This document shows, piece after piece, positions 52,882-61,479 of a stretch of 64,000 nucleotides of DNA (its first letter is position 1; each line of letters opens with the position of its first letter). Under the pieces are notes generated by a model. That model saw only the letters and a program-made list of their open reading frames with translations, was not told the origin of the DNA and did not search any database. The stretch comes from Paraburkholderia guartelaensis (GTDB lineage Bacteria > Pseudomonadota > Gammaproteobacteria > Burkholderiales > Burkholderiaceae). A program made the translations under genes and the position numbers. The stretch spans positions 62,001 to 126,000 of the forward strand of contig NZ_SMOD01000008.1 of assembly GCF_004353905.1 (NCBI RefSeq), in the 5' to 3' direction.

Positions 52882-53984
52882 ACGGCATGCGCCTCGCCGC
52901 AGAGGCCGCTCGGCCTCTCGACGCAATACCGGATGCGTATGAAGCCCAGGCGCAAATACGTGCTTACGCGCGCCTCACTCGCCGCCGTGTGCTGTTCCTC
53001 GTCGCCGTCGCGTTGCTGATCGTGGCCTCGCTGCTGTTCGACCTCAGCTCCGGCCCTTCGGGCTTGCCCATCGCGACCTTGCTGCGCACGATCTTCCTGC
53101 CCGCTTCGGCTGATCCCGCCAACAGCGTGATCGTGTGGCAGATCCGCCTGCCCTATGCCGTCATGGCGCTCGTGGTCGGCGCCTCGCTCGGCATTTCGGG
53201 CGCGGAGATGCAGACGATCCTCAATAATCCGCTTGCGAGCCCCTATACGCTGGGCGTTTCGGCGGCGGCCGCCTTCGGCGCGTCGCTCGCCATCGTCCTC
53301 GATGTGGCGATTCCGGGCGTCGCGCAAACGTGGATTGTCTCGGCCAACGCGTTCGTGTTCGCGTTCGCTTCGGCGCTGCTGCTCGATTTCGTCGCGCGCT
53401 GGCGCGGCATGAGCACATCGGGCGTCGTGCTGATGGGCATTGCGCTCGTGTTCTCGTTTCATGCGCTCGTCGAGCTGATGCAGTTCATCGCCTCTGCCGA
53501 CGCGCTGCAGGGCCTCGTGTTCTGGACGCTCGGTTCGCTCGCCCGTGCCGACTGGCCGAAGATCGGCGTGCTCACGGCGGCGCTCGCGCTCGCCGTTCCG
53601 TTCTCGATGCGCAACGCGTGGACGCTCACCGCCCTGCGCCTCGGCGAAGAGCGCGCGGCGAGCTTCGGCATCGACGTGCGGCGGCTGCGCCTCGGCACGC
53701 TGCTGCGCGTATCGGCGCTATCGGCGCTTGCCGTGTCGTTCGTCGGGACCATCGGTTTCGTGGGACTGATCGCGCCGCATATCGCACGCGCGATTTTCGG
53801 CGAGGATCATCGCTTCTATTTGCCTGGCAGCCTGCTGCTCGGCGCGCTGATGCTCTCGCTCGCTTCCATCGCTTCGAAGCTGCTCGTGCCGGGCGTGCTG
53901 ATTCCCGTGGGGATCGTCACGGCGCTCGTGGGTATTCCGCTCTTTCTCGGCATCGTCGTGCGCTCGCAGGGAGCCGTGCAATGA
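52878..53984 (+). CDS. FecCD/BtuC-type ABC transporter permease
   Basis: A 368-residue inner-membrane permease with about ten helices. The family motif is GASLGISGAEMQTILNNPLA (about 98-118), and TIGFVGLIAPHIARAIFGED contacts the ATPase. A 40-residue cytoplasmic N-terminal extension precedes the first helix. It forms the channel for the chelate brought by the FecB-type protein. It overlaps both neighbours by 4 bases. Confidence 0.92.
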   Translation: MNGMRLAAEAARPLDAIPDAYEAQAQIRAYARLTRRRVLFLVAVALLIVASLLFDLSSGPSGLPIATLLRTIFLPASADPANSVIVWQIRLPYAVMALVVGASLGISGAEMQTILNNPLASPYTLGVSAAAAFGASLAIVLDVAIPGVAQTWIVSANAFVFAFASALLLDFVARWRGMSTSGVVLMGIALVFSFHALVELMQFIASADALQGLVFWTLGSLARADWPKIGVLTAALALAVPFSMRNAWTLTALRLGEERAASFGIDVRRLRLGTLLRVSALSALAVSFVGTIGFVGLIAPHIARAIFGEDHRFYLPGSLLLGALMLSLASIASKLLVPGVLIPVGIVTALVGIPLFLGIVVRSQGAVQ

Positions 53985-54808
53985 GCGGACTGTCGATCCA
54001 CGCGCTTTCGGTGCGCTATGGCAAGCGCGAAGTGCTGAGCGACTTGAGCGCCGGGCCGCTTGCACGCGGCGAAATCACGGCGCTGCTCGGGCCGAACGGC
54101 AGCGGCAAATCCACCTTGCTGCGCACGCTGGCGGGACTGAATGTGCCACGCAGCGGTTCGCTCACGCTCGACGGTGCGCCGCTCACGCTAACGGCCGCGG
54201 GCGCGCGCTCGCACAGCGTGGTTTATCTGCCGCAAGCGTTGCCGGCCGGCGTGCGCCTCGCGGTGCTGGAGTCGGTCGTGGTGGCCGCGCGTGCGGGGCG
54301 CGATCCGGCATCGCAGTGGGGTGCGCCGCGCGGCGGGTCTTCGGCGCAGATCGCGCACGCGCATGCCGTGCTCGAGCGGCTTGGCATCGCCGCGCTCGCG
54401 GGCCGCTCGCTCGACGAACTCTCGGGCGGGCAGCGCCAGCTGGTCGGCATCGCCCAGGCGCTGGTGCGCGATCCGCAGGTGTTGCTGCTCGACGAGCCGT
54501 GCTCCGCGCTCGATCTCAATCACCAGTTCCAGGTGATGCAGGTGCTGCGCGACGTGACGCGCGAGCGCGCGATCGTCACAGTGGTCGTGCTCCACGACAT
54601 CAACGCCGCCGTGCGTTCCTGCGACCGCGCGATGCTGCTGCATCGAGGACGCATTGCGCGCCTCGGCGCACCGGCCGAGGTTGTCACGGCCGACAGTCTT
54701 GCCGAAGTGTTCAGCGTTCGCGCGCGCATCGAGCCATGCTCGCGCGGACAGCTTCAAGTTCTGATCGACGGTCTTGCCGGTCAGCAGGGCATCGCCAGCC
54801 GCCACTAG
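53981..54808 (+). CDS. FecE/FhuC-type ABC transporter ATP-binding protein
   Basis: A 275-residue ATPase completing the chelate importer. Walker A GPNGSGKST, signature LSGGQRQLVGIAQAL, Walker B VLLLDEPCSALDLNHQFQVM and the switch His in VVLHDINAAVRSCD are present. The signature and Leu-Asp-Leu-Asn pattern are those of the iron-siderophore and B12 family. The porin gene follows 142 bases later in the same direction; no TonB-dependent receptor is in the window. Confidence 0.92.
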   Translation: MSGLSIHALSVRYGKREVLSDLSAGPLARGEITALLGPNGSGKSTLLRTLAGLNVPRSGSLTLDGAPLTLTAAGARSHSVVYLPQALPAGVRLAVLESVVVAARAGRDPASQWGAPRGGSSAQIAHAHAVLERLGIAALAGRSLDELSGGQRQLVGIAQALVRDPQVLLLDEPCSALDLNHQFQVMQVLRDVTRERAIVTVVVLHDINAAVRSCDRAMLLHRGRIARLGAPAEVVTADSLAEVFSVRARIEPCSRGQLQVLIDGLAGQQGIASRH

Positions 54809-54950
54809 CGCGGCCCAGCCAGCCCGTTCCAACCGCCGTTTCAGCGCGTGTCTTCACGCCGCCGGAACGCATTCGCCCAGCGCGAATGCGGGGCCGGTTT
54901 GCGCGCTGGGCGGCCATCGCTACACGCAATCAACTCGAAGGAAAAAAACA

Positions 54951-56090
54951 ATGAAAAAGACGCTCGTCGCCGCAGCCCTTGCCGCGGCCTATGCATGCGG
55001 GGCCCACGCACAAAGCAGTGTGACGTTGTACGGCGTGATCGACGCCGGCCTCTCGTACAACAGCAACGCAGGCGGCCATAGCCTCTTCGCGGCCGGCAGC
55101 GGCAACGTCACGGGCAGCCATTGGGGCGTGACCGGCAGCGAGGACCTGGGCGGCGGCACGCGCGCCGTCTTCCGCCTCGAGAGCGGCTTCAGCGTGACGA
55201 ACGGCACGCTGCGCCAGGGCGGCCGCATGTTCGGCTACCAGGCGTACGCGGGCCTCGAAAACAATCGCTACGGCGCGCTCACGCTTGGGCGGCAGTATGA
55301 CTCCGTGGTCGACTACCTCGCGCCGCTCAGCTTCACCGGGCGTCATCCGGGCGGCAACAATCTTTCGGCTCACCCGTACGACAACGACAACCTCAACAAC
55401 TCGTTTCGCGTGAACAACGCGGTCAAGTACGCGAGCGCGAACTACGGCGGTGCGAAGTTCGGCGCGCTCTACGGCTTCTCGAACGAAGCGGGCGGCTTCG
55501 ACGACAATCGCCTCTACAGTTTCGGCGCGTCGTACGATTTCGGCGGATTCGAGTTCGGCGCGGGCTACCTGCAGGCGAACAACGGCGGCAGCAGCAACAC
55601 GAACGGCGCACTCACGCTCACCGACCGCACGTTCATCGCGGCCCAGCAGCGCACCTATGGCGCGGGTGTCAACTACATCACGCGCAACGCACGCTTCGGC
55701 TTTGTGTGGACCCGCACGCAACTGGGCGGCCTCGAGACGATCAACGGTGCGAACAGTCTCGGCCTCGTGCAGAACGGGCAGGGCGCGAGCTTCAGCAACT
55801 ATGAGGTGAACGCGAGCTACATGTTCACGCCGCAATTCAGCCTGAACGGCGCGTACACCTATACGCAGGGCGCGCTTTCGAGTTCAGGCGGCGAGCATCA
55901 CCCGCGTTGGCACGAGGTGTCGGTGCAGGCCGATTACTTCCTCTCGAAGCGCACCGACGTCTATGCGCAGGCGAGCTACCAGCACATCAGCGCGGATGGA
56001 TCGGGTCTGGGTGCGGATATCAGCGGGCAGTCGCCGTCGTCGACGAATCAGCAGACGGTTGTTGCGATCGGCATGCGGCACCGGTTCTAA
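54951..56090 (+). CDS. outer-membrane porin (Burkholderia Porin_4 type)
   Basis: A 379-residue trimeric general porin. The ribosome site GAAGGAAAA precedes ATG 54951. Residues 1-20 are the signal peptide (MKKTLVAAALAAAYACGAHA), then the family start QSSVTLYGVIDAGLSYNSN, the GVTGSEDLGGGTRAVFRLES barrel strand and the terminal GMRHRF with C-terminal Phe needed for BAM assembly. Substrate is not readable. It lies downstream of the chelate importer and may share its expression, though a promoter could lie in the gap. It is convergent with the SET gene (12-base gap). Confidence 0.94.
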   Translation: MKKTLVAAALAAAYACGAHAQSSVTLYGVIDAGLSYNSNAGGHSLFAAGSGNVTGSHWGVTGSEDLGGGTRAVFRLESGFSVTNGTLRQGGRMFGYQAYAGLENNRYGALTLGRQYDSVVDYLAPLSFTGRHPGGNNLSAHPYDNDNLNNSFRVNNAVKYASANYGGAKFGALYGFSNEAGGFDDNRLYSFGASYDFGGFEFGAGYLQANNGGSSNTNGALTLTDRTFIAAQQRTYGAGVNYITRNARFGFVWTRTQLGGLETINGANSLGLVQNGQGASFSNYEVNASYMFTPQFSLNGAYTYTQGALSSSGGEHHPRWHEVSVQADYFLSKRTDVYAQASYQHISADGSGLGADISGQSPSSTNQQTVVAIGMRHRF

Positions 56091-56102
56091 GCGACGTGCA
56101 GC

Positions 56103-56645
56103 CTAAAGCAGGCTGACAACGCTCACGATGCTGCTGACGCCGGTGTCGGCGATAACACCGGCGCTGACGCCAACGCTAACACCAACGCCAACACCGGCGC
56201 CGGCGCCGGCAAGCATCGTCCCGCGGCACGCCGGCGCGCCGCAGCGGCAGATGTATTCGCGCATGTTGTCTTCGCAGGCGTCGTCGGGCAGTTCGAGCGC
56301 GTAGTCGATGAACAGCTCTTCGCCTGGCAGGATGTCGCGGCACGCGTCGATGAATACGTGGCCGTTGATTTCGATGGTTTCGCAGTTCGCCTGGCACGCG
56401 TGATTAAGCCAGCGCGCCCAGTTGCCGCCCTGGCCGCCGTCGATCACGCGGCCATCGGAAAGGCCGAAGAGGAACGTATGCGCGCCGTCTTCACGCAGAC
56501 GATAACGCCGGGCCGCGCTACGCCAGCTCATGATCTTGCCTTTGTATTCGAAGATGCGCTCGCCGGCCCGCAGAGGGCGCAACGCATAGACGCCTTTTCC
56601 GTGCACCGGCGACTGCCGGACAGTCATTCGTTTGCTCATGGCCAT
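56103..56645 (-). CDS. SET-domain lysine methyltransferase with Gly/Val low-complexity tail
   Basis: A 180-residue protein. ATG 56645 or the in-frame ATG 56639 is the start; neither has a strong ribosome site. The SET domain (about 7-125) has all core motifs: HGKGVYALRPLRAGERIFEY, NHACQANC (81-88), ELFIDY (110-115) and a post-SET zinc Cys set, CRCGAPAC (133-140). It should transfer methyl from S-adenosylmethionine to lysine; the protein substrate is unknown. The last ~35 residues are AGAGAGVGVGVSVGVSAG and a Ser/Val end, coded by repetitive GGCGCC/GTTGGC-type DNA, unlike the rest. Confidence 0.88.
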   Translation of the reverse strand: MAMSKRMTVRQSPVHGKGVYALRPLRAGERIFEYKGKIMSWRSAARRYRLREDGAHTFLFGLSDGRVIDGGQGGNWARWLNHACQANCETIEINGHVFIDACRDILPGEELFIDYALELPDDACEDNMREYICRCGAPACRGTMLAGAGAGVGVGVSVGVSAGVIADTGVSSIVSVVSLL

Positions 56646-56886
56646 CTTCGCGCGTTGAACGCGTGCAGTATAAGCGGCCACGATGAAAGCGAGTGATGAA
56701 AATGAATATGCGCAGCGCCGCTGCGCATTGCGCCTTTGCACACTGCGTGCACCGCATTGAAGCAGGCAGCGCCCGACTCGCTGCTTCCGACCTGTGTGCG
56801 CCCCACAGTTGACCTCGCGGGCAGGATCAGGGCAACATACCCGAGTTTCTTTCGCGGGTTTCCGGATCCAATTCTCGAGTGGGCAT

Positions 56887-57342
56887 ATGGCAAGCACGAA
56901 TGAGCCAGGCGCAGACGCCTCGCTGACCTATCGGCTGAAGGCATTGACCAAGATCGCCGATCGCATGAGCAGCGAAATGTCGCGCGACAAGCTGGGTGTG
57001 CCGTATCCGGAGGCGAGCATCATCGCCGCGATCGGCACGTTCGGTCCGCAAACCGTGATGGATATCTCGCGGCGCGCCAACCTCGACAAGAGCCAGGCGA
57101 GCCGCACGGTCGAGGCCATGCTCTCGAAGGAGATCCTCGCGCGCACGGGCAACGACAAGGATGGGCGCAGCGTCATCATTTCGCTCACCGCCGAAGGCCG
57201 CAAGATTTTCAAGAAGATCGGCCCGACCCTGGACAAGCGCGACAGCGACCTTTACCACGGGTTGAACGAGGCCGAGCGCGTCGCGCTGCGCTTTCTGCTC
57301 GACAAGATCCTCGCGTCACACGGCTGGGACGCCACACTCTGA
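56887..57342 (+). CDS. MarR-family transcriptional regulator
   Basis: A 151-residue winged-helix regulator starting at ATG 56887. The DNA-binding part reads EASIIAAIGTFGPQTVMDIS, RRANLDKSQASRTVEAMLSK and the wing RTGNDKDGRSVIISLTAEGR, close to the MarR consensus. Flanking helices form the dimer. It is divergent from the SET gene with a 241-base gap and has no obvious partner gene; it may act on a distant target or itself. Confidence 0.88.
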   Translation: MASTNEPGADASLTYRLKALTKIADRMSSEMSRDKLGVPYPEASIIAAIGTFGPQTVMDISRRANLDKSQASRTVEAMLSKEILARTGNDKDGRSVIISLTAEGRKIFKKIGPTLDKRDSDLYHGLNEAERVALRFLLDKILASHGWDATL

Positions 57343-57605
57343 CCACCTCCTGATCCGTGCACGACTTTCCGTACGCGATCAGTCATTGAATTGTCATCAA
57401 ATTGCCTCCGCGAAGCGCAGTGCCGTTTCGCGGCTGACCAGGCGTTAACGTGCAGTGGCGCCCAAGCATAAAAGAATGGCATTTGAAGCGAAAAGCGCTT
57501 CAGTGGATTGCCGTATCGTTCGCTCACATCGAAAAGCATGCGGGACGCGCCGTGCAAACCGTCGGCAGCCGCATGCGGATCTAATTTCTTTGGAGCACGA
57601 CTGAA

Positions 57606-57797
57606 ATGAACGACATCATCGCGGCAAGCCAGGAGACGAGCGCCGAGGATCGCGCAACACATGCCCTGCCACGCAGTGGCGCGGATCGCGCGAGCCACAG
57701 CGCCGCTGTGCGTTCGCCTTCGAACTGGGCGTGGGCGACGCCGACCAGCCAGTACGACTGGATGGACGGCCACGCGCCGTTCGCTGCGCTCGATTAG
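57606..57797 (+). CDS. 63-residue protein of unknown function
   Basis: A short gene with GGAG 12 bases before ATG 57606, slightly long spacing. The product has an acidic/Ser/Ala-rich first half and an aromatic C-terminal segment, NWAWATPTSQYDWMDGHAPF and AALD. No signal peptide or known family. About 40 bases after the stop, the bases TGCGCTCGATTA recur, so the end of the gene (Ala-Leu-Asp-stop) is partly duplicated downstream. The concentrated Trp/Tyr/Phe tail is uncommon for noise, but coding is not certain. Confidence 0.45.
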   Translation: MNDIIAASQETSAEDRATHALPRSGADRASHSAAVRSPSNWAWATPTSQYDWMDGHAPFAALD

Positions 57798-57946
57798 CAA
57801 AAATGTCAATGATCTGAAGAAGGATGCGCTCGATTAAGCACTCGCACGCGACAGGATGTCGCCTACGAACGCGTTATTTCGGCACTATAGTTGACTTGTC
57901 ATGTAACTGAGAGCGAACGGCAGGTTACGCCGAAATGGAGGCAAGG

Positions 57947-58261
57947 ATGTTCAGGAACATTAGCGAAACGTATCTGGATCTGGTGGGCGATCGCACGCGC
58001 GTGGAAACCTCGCGAGTCACGCAGACGCTATTCATGAAGGACAGGCTGGGCAGCCAGCTTCTGGTGATCACCCAGCAGGGCAAGCCGCAGGCCGTGTTCC
58101 CGGCGACGGATCGCAATATCGAGGTGATCTTGTGCGCGGGCTTGCGCATACACGAATACGTGATGCTCGACGGCCAGATCGACTATCAGGAACTCGCCGA
58201 AAGCCGGGACCATTTCGAAGACGCGGCCGAAGGCATCGCCTTCGAAGCCGCGCACGCATAG
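57947..58261 (+). CDS. hypothetical 104-residue protein
   Basis: ATG 57947 is preferred over ATG 57935 because GGAGG lies six bases before it. The product is soluble: MFRNISETYLDLVGDRTRVE, then LFMKDRLGSQLLVITQQGKP and an acidic end, YQELAESRDHFEDAAEGIAF. I do not recognise a family. It stands between the 63-residue gene and the convergent VOC gene, 3 bases from the latter. Confidence 0.7.
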   Translation: MFRNISETYLDLVGDRTRVETSRVTQTLFMKDRLGSQLLVITQQGKPQAVFPATDRNIEVILCAGLRIHEYVMLDGQIDYQELAESRDHFEDAAEGIAFEAAHA

Positions 58262-58264
58262 CCG

Positions 58265-58678
58265 TTACGACTGCTTCGGCGCCTGGATCATCTTCCAGCC
58301 GTTGCCGGCAGGATCGCGAAAACCCGCGTCGACGCTGCCGTAGCGGTCGACCGGCTCCTGGGTGAATTCCACGCCCAGGCCCTTCAGGCGCTCATAGCTC
58401 GCGCGGCAGTCCGCCACGGCGAGCACGAGGGGCGGCATGGCGCCCTTGGCGACCATGGCGCGCAGCGCCTGCGCGGTGGCCTCATCGTGAACGGGCGGCC
58501 CGGGCAGGAAAAGCCCGAGCTGGAACGATGGCTGCTCCGGGTGCTGGACCGTGAGCCAGCGGTACGCACCGTTGCGCACATCGGTATGCACACGGAATCC
58601 GAGTTTGTCGACGTAGAACTTGAGCGCCTCGTCCTGATCGTCGACGTACAGGCCCACCACATTGATACCCTGATTCAT
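58265..58678 (-). CDS. VOC (glyoxalase/bleomycin-resistance fold) protein
   Basis: A 137-residue protein with the paired beta-alpha-beta-beta-beta modules of the vicinal-oxygen-chelate fold: GINVVGLYVDDQDEALKFYV (1-22 region) and LGVEFTQEPVDRYGSVDAGF with the metal-ligand-like end FRDPAGNGWKMIQ. GGGAGG precedes the ATG. Activity is unknown. It follows the AraC-type regulator gene by 27 bases on the same strand, a pairing often seen, and is probably expressed with it. Confidence 0.87.
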   Translation of the reverse strand: MNQGINVVGLYVDDQDEALKFYVDKLGFRVHTDVRNGAYRWLTVQHPEQPSFQLGLFLPGPPVHDEATAQALRAMVAKGAMPPLVLAVADCRASYERLKGLGVEFTQEPVDRYGSVDAGFRDPAGNGWKMIQAPKQS

Positions 58679-58705
58679 AACACCTCCCTGGTTGATGACC
58701 GCACT

Positions 58706-59239
58706 TCAGGGCTGCACTTTAGCTTTGCCCGCGCGCCGCCGCTTCTCCAAAACTGCTGTGGTGAGGTCGGGGCGCTGCGCGGCTTTCAGCACGCAGGCGG
58801 GCACGCGGTCGATCTCGGGCAGGTTGGCCCGCACCTGAATGCGCATGGCGCTGGGGCTCGAGCCGGTCACGTCGCGGAACGTCCGGCCAAAGGTGCCAAG
58901 ACTCTCCCAGCCGGTGGCGAAGGCGATATCCGTGATGTCGAGATCGGTGTCGCGCAGCAGGGTGGTGGCCTGCTCGATGCGCCGCGTGAGCAGGTAGCGA
59001 TGCGGCGGGAGGCCGAAGGCGCGCTTGAAGGAGCGCGCGAAATGCGCTTCGGATACGCCGCTGACTTCGGCCAGGCGCTTGACGGGCCAGGCCTCGTGAG
59101 AGGCGGCGTCCATGCGGTCTTTCGCGCGCAATAGACGGCGCAGCAGGGCCGGGTCCTGAAGGGGTTCCGCGTCGGGCGGTTCGGGATGCGCATTGGGGAG
59201 CGTGGGCGCATCAGCTTTGAGGGCTGCGCTAGCTGGCAT
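58706..59239 (-). CDS. AraC-family regulator, DNA-binding domain only
   Basis: A 177-residue protein. The double helix-turn-helix (about 30-135) is clear: VKRLAEVSGVSEAHFARSFK, RAFGLPPHRYLLTRRIEQA, DITDIAFATGWESLGTFGRT and FRDVTGSSPSAMR. There is no large N-terminal sensor domain, so it resembles short SoxS-like members; the first 28 residues are Pro/Ala-rich linker and the tail is basic. It probably controls itself and the VOC gene that follows. Confidence 0.88.
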   Translation of the reverse strand: MPASAALKADAPTLPNAHPEPPDAEPLQDPALLRRLLRAKDRMDAASHEAWPVKRLAEVSGVSEAHFARSFKRAFGLPPHRYLLTRRIEQATTLLRDTDLDITDIAFATGWESLGTFGRTFRDVTGSSPSAMRIQVRANLPEIDRVPACVLKAAQRPDLTTAVLEKRRRAGKAKVQP

Positions 59240-59337
59240 GCATTCGTCTGAAGTGGGCGATATGCCGCTAGTTTAGGCCCAACGGCGATCGACGGCCGGC
59301 GATTGGCTTTCGATTGGTTGGGCCTGCCCGGCGTCGC

Positions 59338-59703
59338 TCACTGCGATTCGACGAACTGGATGATCTCGCCGTTGTCGCGCTTGAGGTACAGGTCGGCGCC
59401 TTTCATGCGCACTTCGTTGCACGAATATGGCATCTTGCTGCCTTTGCTGCAGATCTTGCCGTCCTCGGCTTTCCAGTCGCCGTGGTCGGCAAAGCCTTTG
59501 CTCGACTTGAAGTCGTAGTCGCCGTTATTGCCGTACTGCACGTGCCACGTGCTGCCGTCGGCGATCTTGATGTCGAACGCCTTGCCCGAGAGGCGTTGCT
59601 GGATGTCGGCCGCGCTTGGGCTCGCGGAACCGTCCGGGAATGCCGCCGAGTCTGCAAAAGCCGTAGCGGGAACGATGAGCAGGAGGGCAAGCAGCTTCTT
59701 CAT
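59338..59703 (-). CDS. small secreted protein, unknown function
   Basis: A 121-residue protein. ATG 59703 has AGGAG eight bases upstream and opens a signal peptide (KKLLALLLIVPATAFA, cut near residue 17). The mature protein has SGKAFDIKIADGSTWHVQYG and GDWKAEDGKICSKGSKMPYS, with two Cys that could form a disulfide, and ends in LKRDNGEIIQFVESQ. It looks like a small beta-rich periplasmic domain. I do not name a family with confidence. It is alone between the AraC gene and the histidine transporter. Confidence 0.75.
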   Translation of the reverse strand: MKKLLALLLIVPATAFADSAAFPDGSASPSAADIQQRLSGKAFDIKIADGSTWHVQYGNNGDYDFKSSKGFADHGDWKAEDGKICSKGSKMPYSCNEVRMKGADLYLKRDNGEIIQFVESQ

Positions 59704-59967
59704 GGTAGGTCTCCTGAAAAGCCGGATCACTGCCTTGCTTCGACACGATGGAGCGGCGCGCTCTCCCGGGGGGAGCCCGATGCCAGGCGCGGAGGCGGGT
59801 GTTGCGCGTCGTTCGCGTTAACGTTTTCACTATAGCGCCGGGCATTTTCGCCAATGTGGCCTGGCGCACACAAGGCGTGTAACCGAGGCCGCAAGCCGAT
59901 GTCCGCACATCGTTGCGCATGGCCCGGCATGCGCTGGCGGGCCGTGAAATGACCGCCCGCCGCGACC

Positions 59968-60735
59968 TTACTTCAAGCGTCCCGCGAGGAACTGCTGCAG
60001 CCGCTCGCTGCGCGGCGCATTGAGCACTTCCTTGGGGTCGCCTTGCTCTTCGATCTTCCCCTTGTGCAGAAACACGACGTGATTCGACACGTTGCGCGCG
60101 AAGCCCATTTCGTGCGTGACGACGATCATGGTGCGGCCTTCCTCCGCGAGCTTCTGCATGACCTTGAGCACTTCGCCCACGAGTTCGGGGTCGAGCGCGG
60201 AAGTGGGCTCGTCGAACAGCATCACTTCGGGCTCCATCGCCAGCGCGCGGGCGATCGCCACGCGCTGCTGCTGGCCGCCGGAAAGATGCGAGGGGTACTT
60301 GTGCTCGACGCCGGCTGCCAGCCCTACCTTGTCGAGGTACTTGCGCGCGCGGGCCTCGGCCTCGCTGCGGGAGAGTCCAAGCACGCTGACCGGCGCCTCG
60401 ATGATGTTCTCGAGCACAGTCATATGCGCCCAGAGATTGAAGTGCTGAAAGACCATCGAAAGGCGCGTGCGCATTTTCTGGAGCTGCTTCGGATCGCTCA
60501 CGCGCAGCGCGCCGCCGCGGTCGGCGCTCGTGCGGATCTCCTCGCCGTTGAGCGTGATGCGTCCCGAGCAGGGCGATTCGAGAAAGTTAATGCAACGCAG
60601 GAACGTGCTCTTTCCCGAACCGCTCGACCCGATCAGGCTGATCACGTCGCCAGCCTTTGCCTTGAGCGATACGCCCTTCAAAACCTCGTTCTCGCCGAAC
60701 TTCTTGTGCAGGTCGTCGACTATCAGCTTGTACAT
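59968..60735 (-). CDS. hisP: histidine-type ABC transporter ATP-binding protein HisP
   Basis: A 255-residue ATPase very close to remembered enteric HisP: EVLKGVSLKAKAGDVISLIG, Walker A GSSGSGKST, MVFQHFNLWAHMTVLENI, signature [15 protein letters not shown], Walker [21 protein letters not shown]. It energises uptake of histidine and related basic amino acids. It is last in the minus-strand unit (binding protein, HisQ, HisM, HisP), 30 bases after hisM. Confidence 0.92.
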   Translation of the reverse strand: MYKLIVDDLHKKFGENEVLKGVSLKAKAGDVISLIGSSGSGKSTFLRCINFLESPCSGRITLNGEEIRTSADRGGALRVSDPKQLQKMRTRLSMVFQHFNLWAHMTVLENIIEAPVSVLGLSRSEAEARARKYLDKVGLAAGVEHKYPSHLSGGQQQRVAIARALAMEPEVMLFDEPTSALDPELVGEVLKVMQKLAEEGRTMIVVTHEMGFARNVSNHVVFLHKGKIEEQGDPKEVLNAPRSERLQQFLAGRLK

Positions 60736-60765
60736 ACTCGGTTCACTCCATCAGGACTGAAATTC

Positions 60766-61479
60766 TTAATGGCCTTGCGGCTTCAAATAGGCCAGCACAC
60801 GTGTTTCGAGGCGGCGGAAACCCCAGATCAGGGCGAAGACGATGGACGCATAAAGCGCCGCTGCGATGCCGTACGCCTGGAACGTCATATAGGTGGCGGA
60901 ATTCGCATCGCGCGCCACTTTCAGGATGTCGGGCACGGTCGCGGTGAACGCCAGCGTCGTCGCGTGCAGCATGAGGATCACCTCGTTGCTGTACGAGGGC
61001 AGCGCGCGCCGAAATGCCGAAGGCAGGATGATGCGCGTGTAGATTTTGGTCTTCGACATGCCATACGCCTGGGCCGCTTCGATCTCGCCATACGCGGTCT
61101 CGCGAATCGCACCCGCGAAAATCTCGGTGGCGTAAGCGCACTCGTTCAATGCAAAGGCCAGCAGCGTGCAATTCATGGCACTGCGAAAGAAGTCGCCAAG
61201 TACCGGATTGGCTTGCACGAAGTGCAGGCTGTAGAGACCGGTGTAGAAGAGCAGCAGCTGCACATAGAGCGGCGTGCCCCGGAACACGTACGTGTAGACC
61301 CAAACCGGCCGCGAGAGCCACGGGTTGCGCGACGCGCGCGCAATGGCGAGCGGCACGGCAAGCAGGAAGCCCGCCACGATCGACACGACCAGCAGCCAGA
61401 GCGTGATGGCGAGGCCGCTCGTGTTGAAGCCGTCGCTATACAGATAGTTGGGCCAGTATTGACGAAGCAGTTCGATCAC
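60766..61479 (-). CDS. hisM: histidine-type ABC transporter permease HisM
   Basis: A 237-residue inner-membrane permease. GTG 61479 overlaps the TGA of hisQ, so the two are translated together. Helices and the ATPase-contact loop EIEAAQAYGMSKTKIYTRII and LPSAFRRALPSYSNEVILML match the HisM/ArtM type. It pairs with HisQ as a heterodimer in the membrane. Confidence 0.92.
   Translation of the reverse strand: MIELLRQYWPNYLYSDGFNTSGLAITLWLLVVSIVAGFLLAVPLAIARASRNPWLSRPVWVYTYVFRGTPLYVQLLLFYTGLYSLHFVQANPVLGDFFRSAMNCTLLAFALNECAYATEIFAGAIRETAYGEIEAAQAYGMSKTKIYTRIILPSAFRRALPSYSNEVILMLHATTLAFTATVPDILKVARDANSATYMTFQAYGIAAALYASIVFALIWGFRRLETRVLAYLKPQGH

Noticed and set aside
57252..57809. 185-codon minus-strand frame in the gap after the MarR gene
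   Set aside because: It overlaps the MarR gene end, has no ribosome site or domain, and reads as Arg-rich noise.
59936..59961. Terminator after hisP
   Set aside because: A 7-base stem is present after the stop, but the loop is 12 bases and no T-tract follows on the minus strand.
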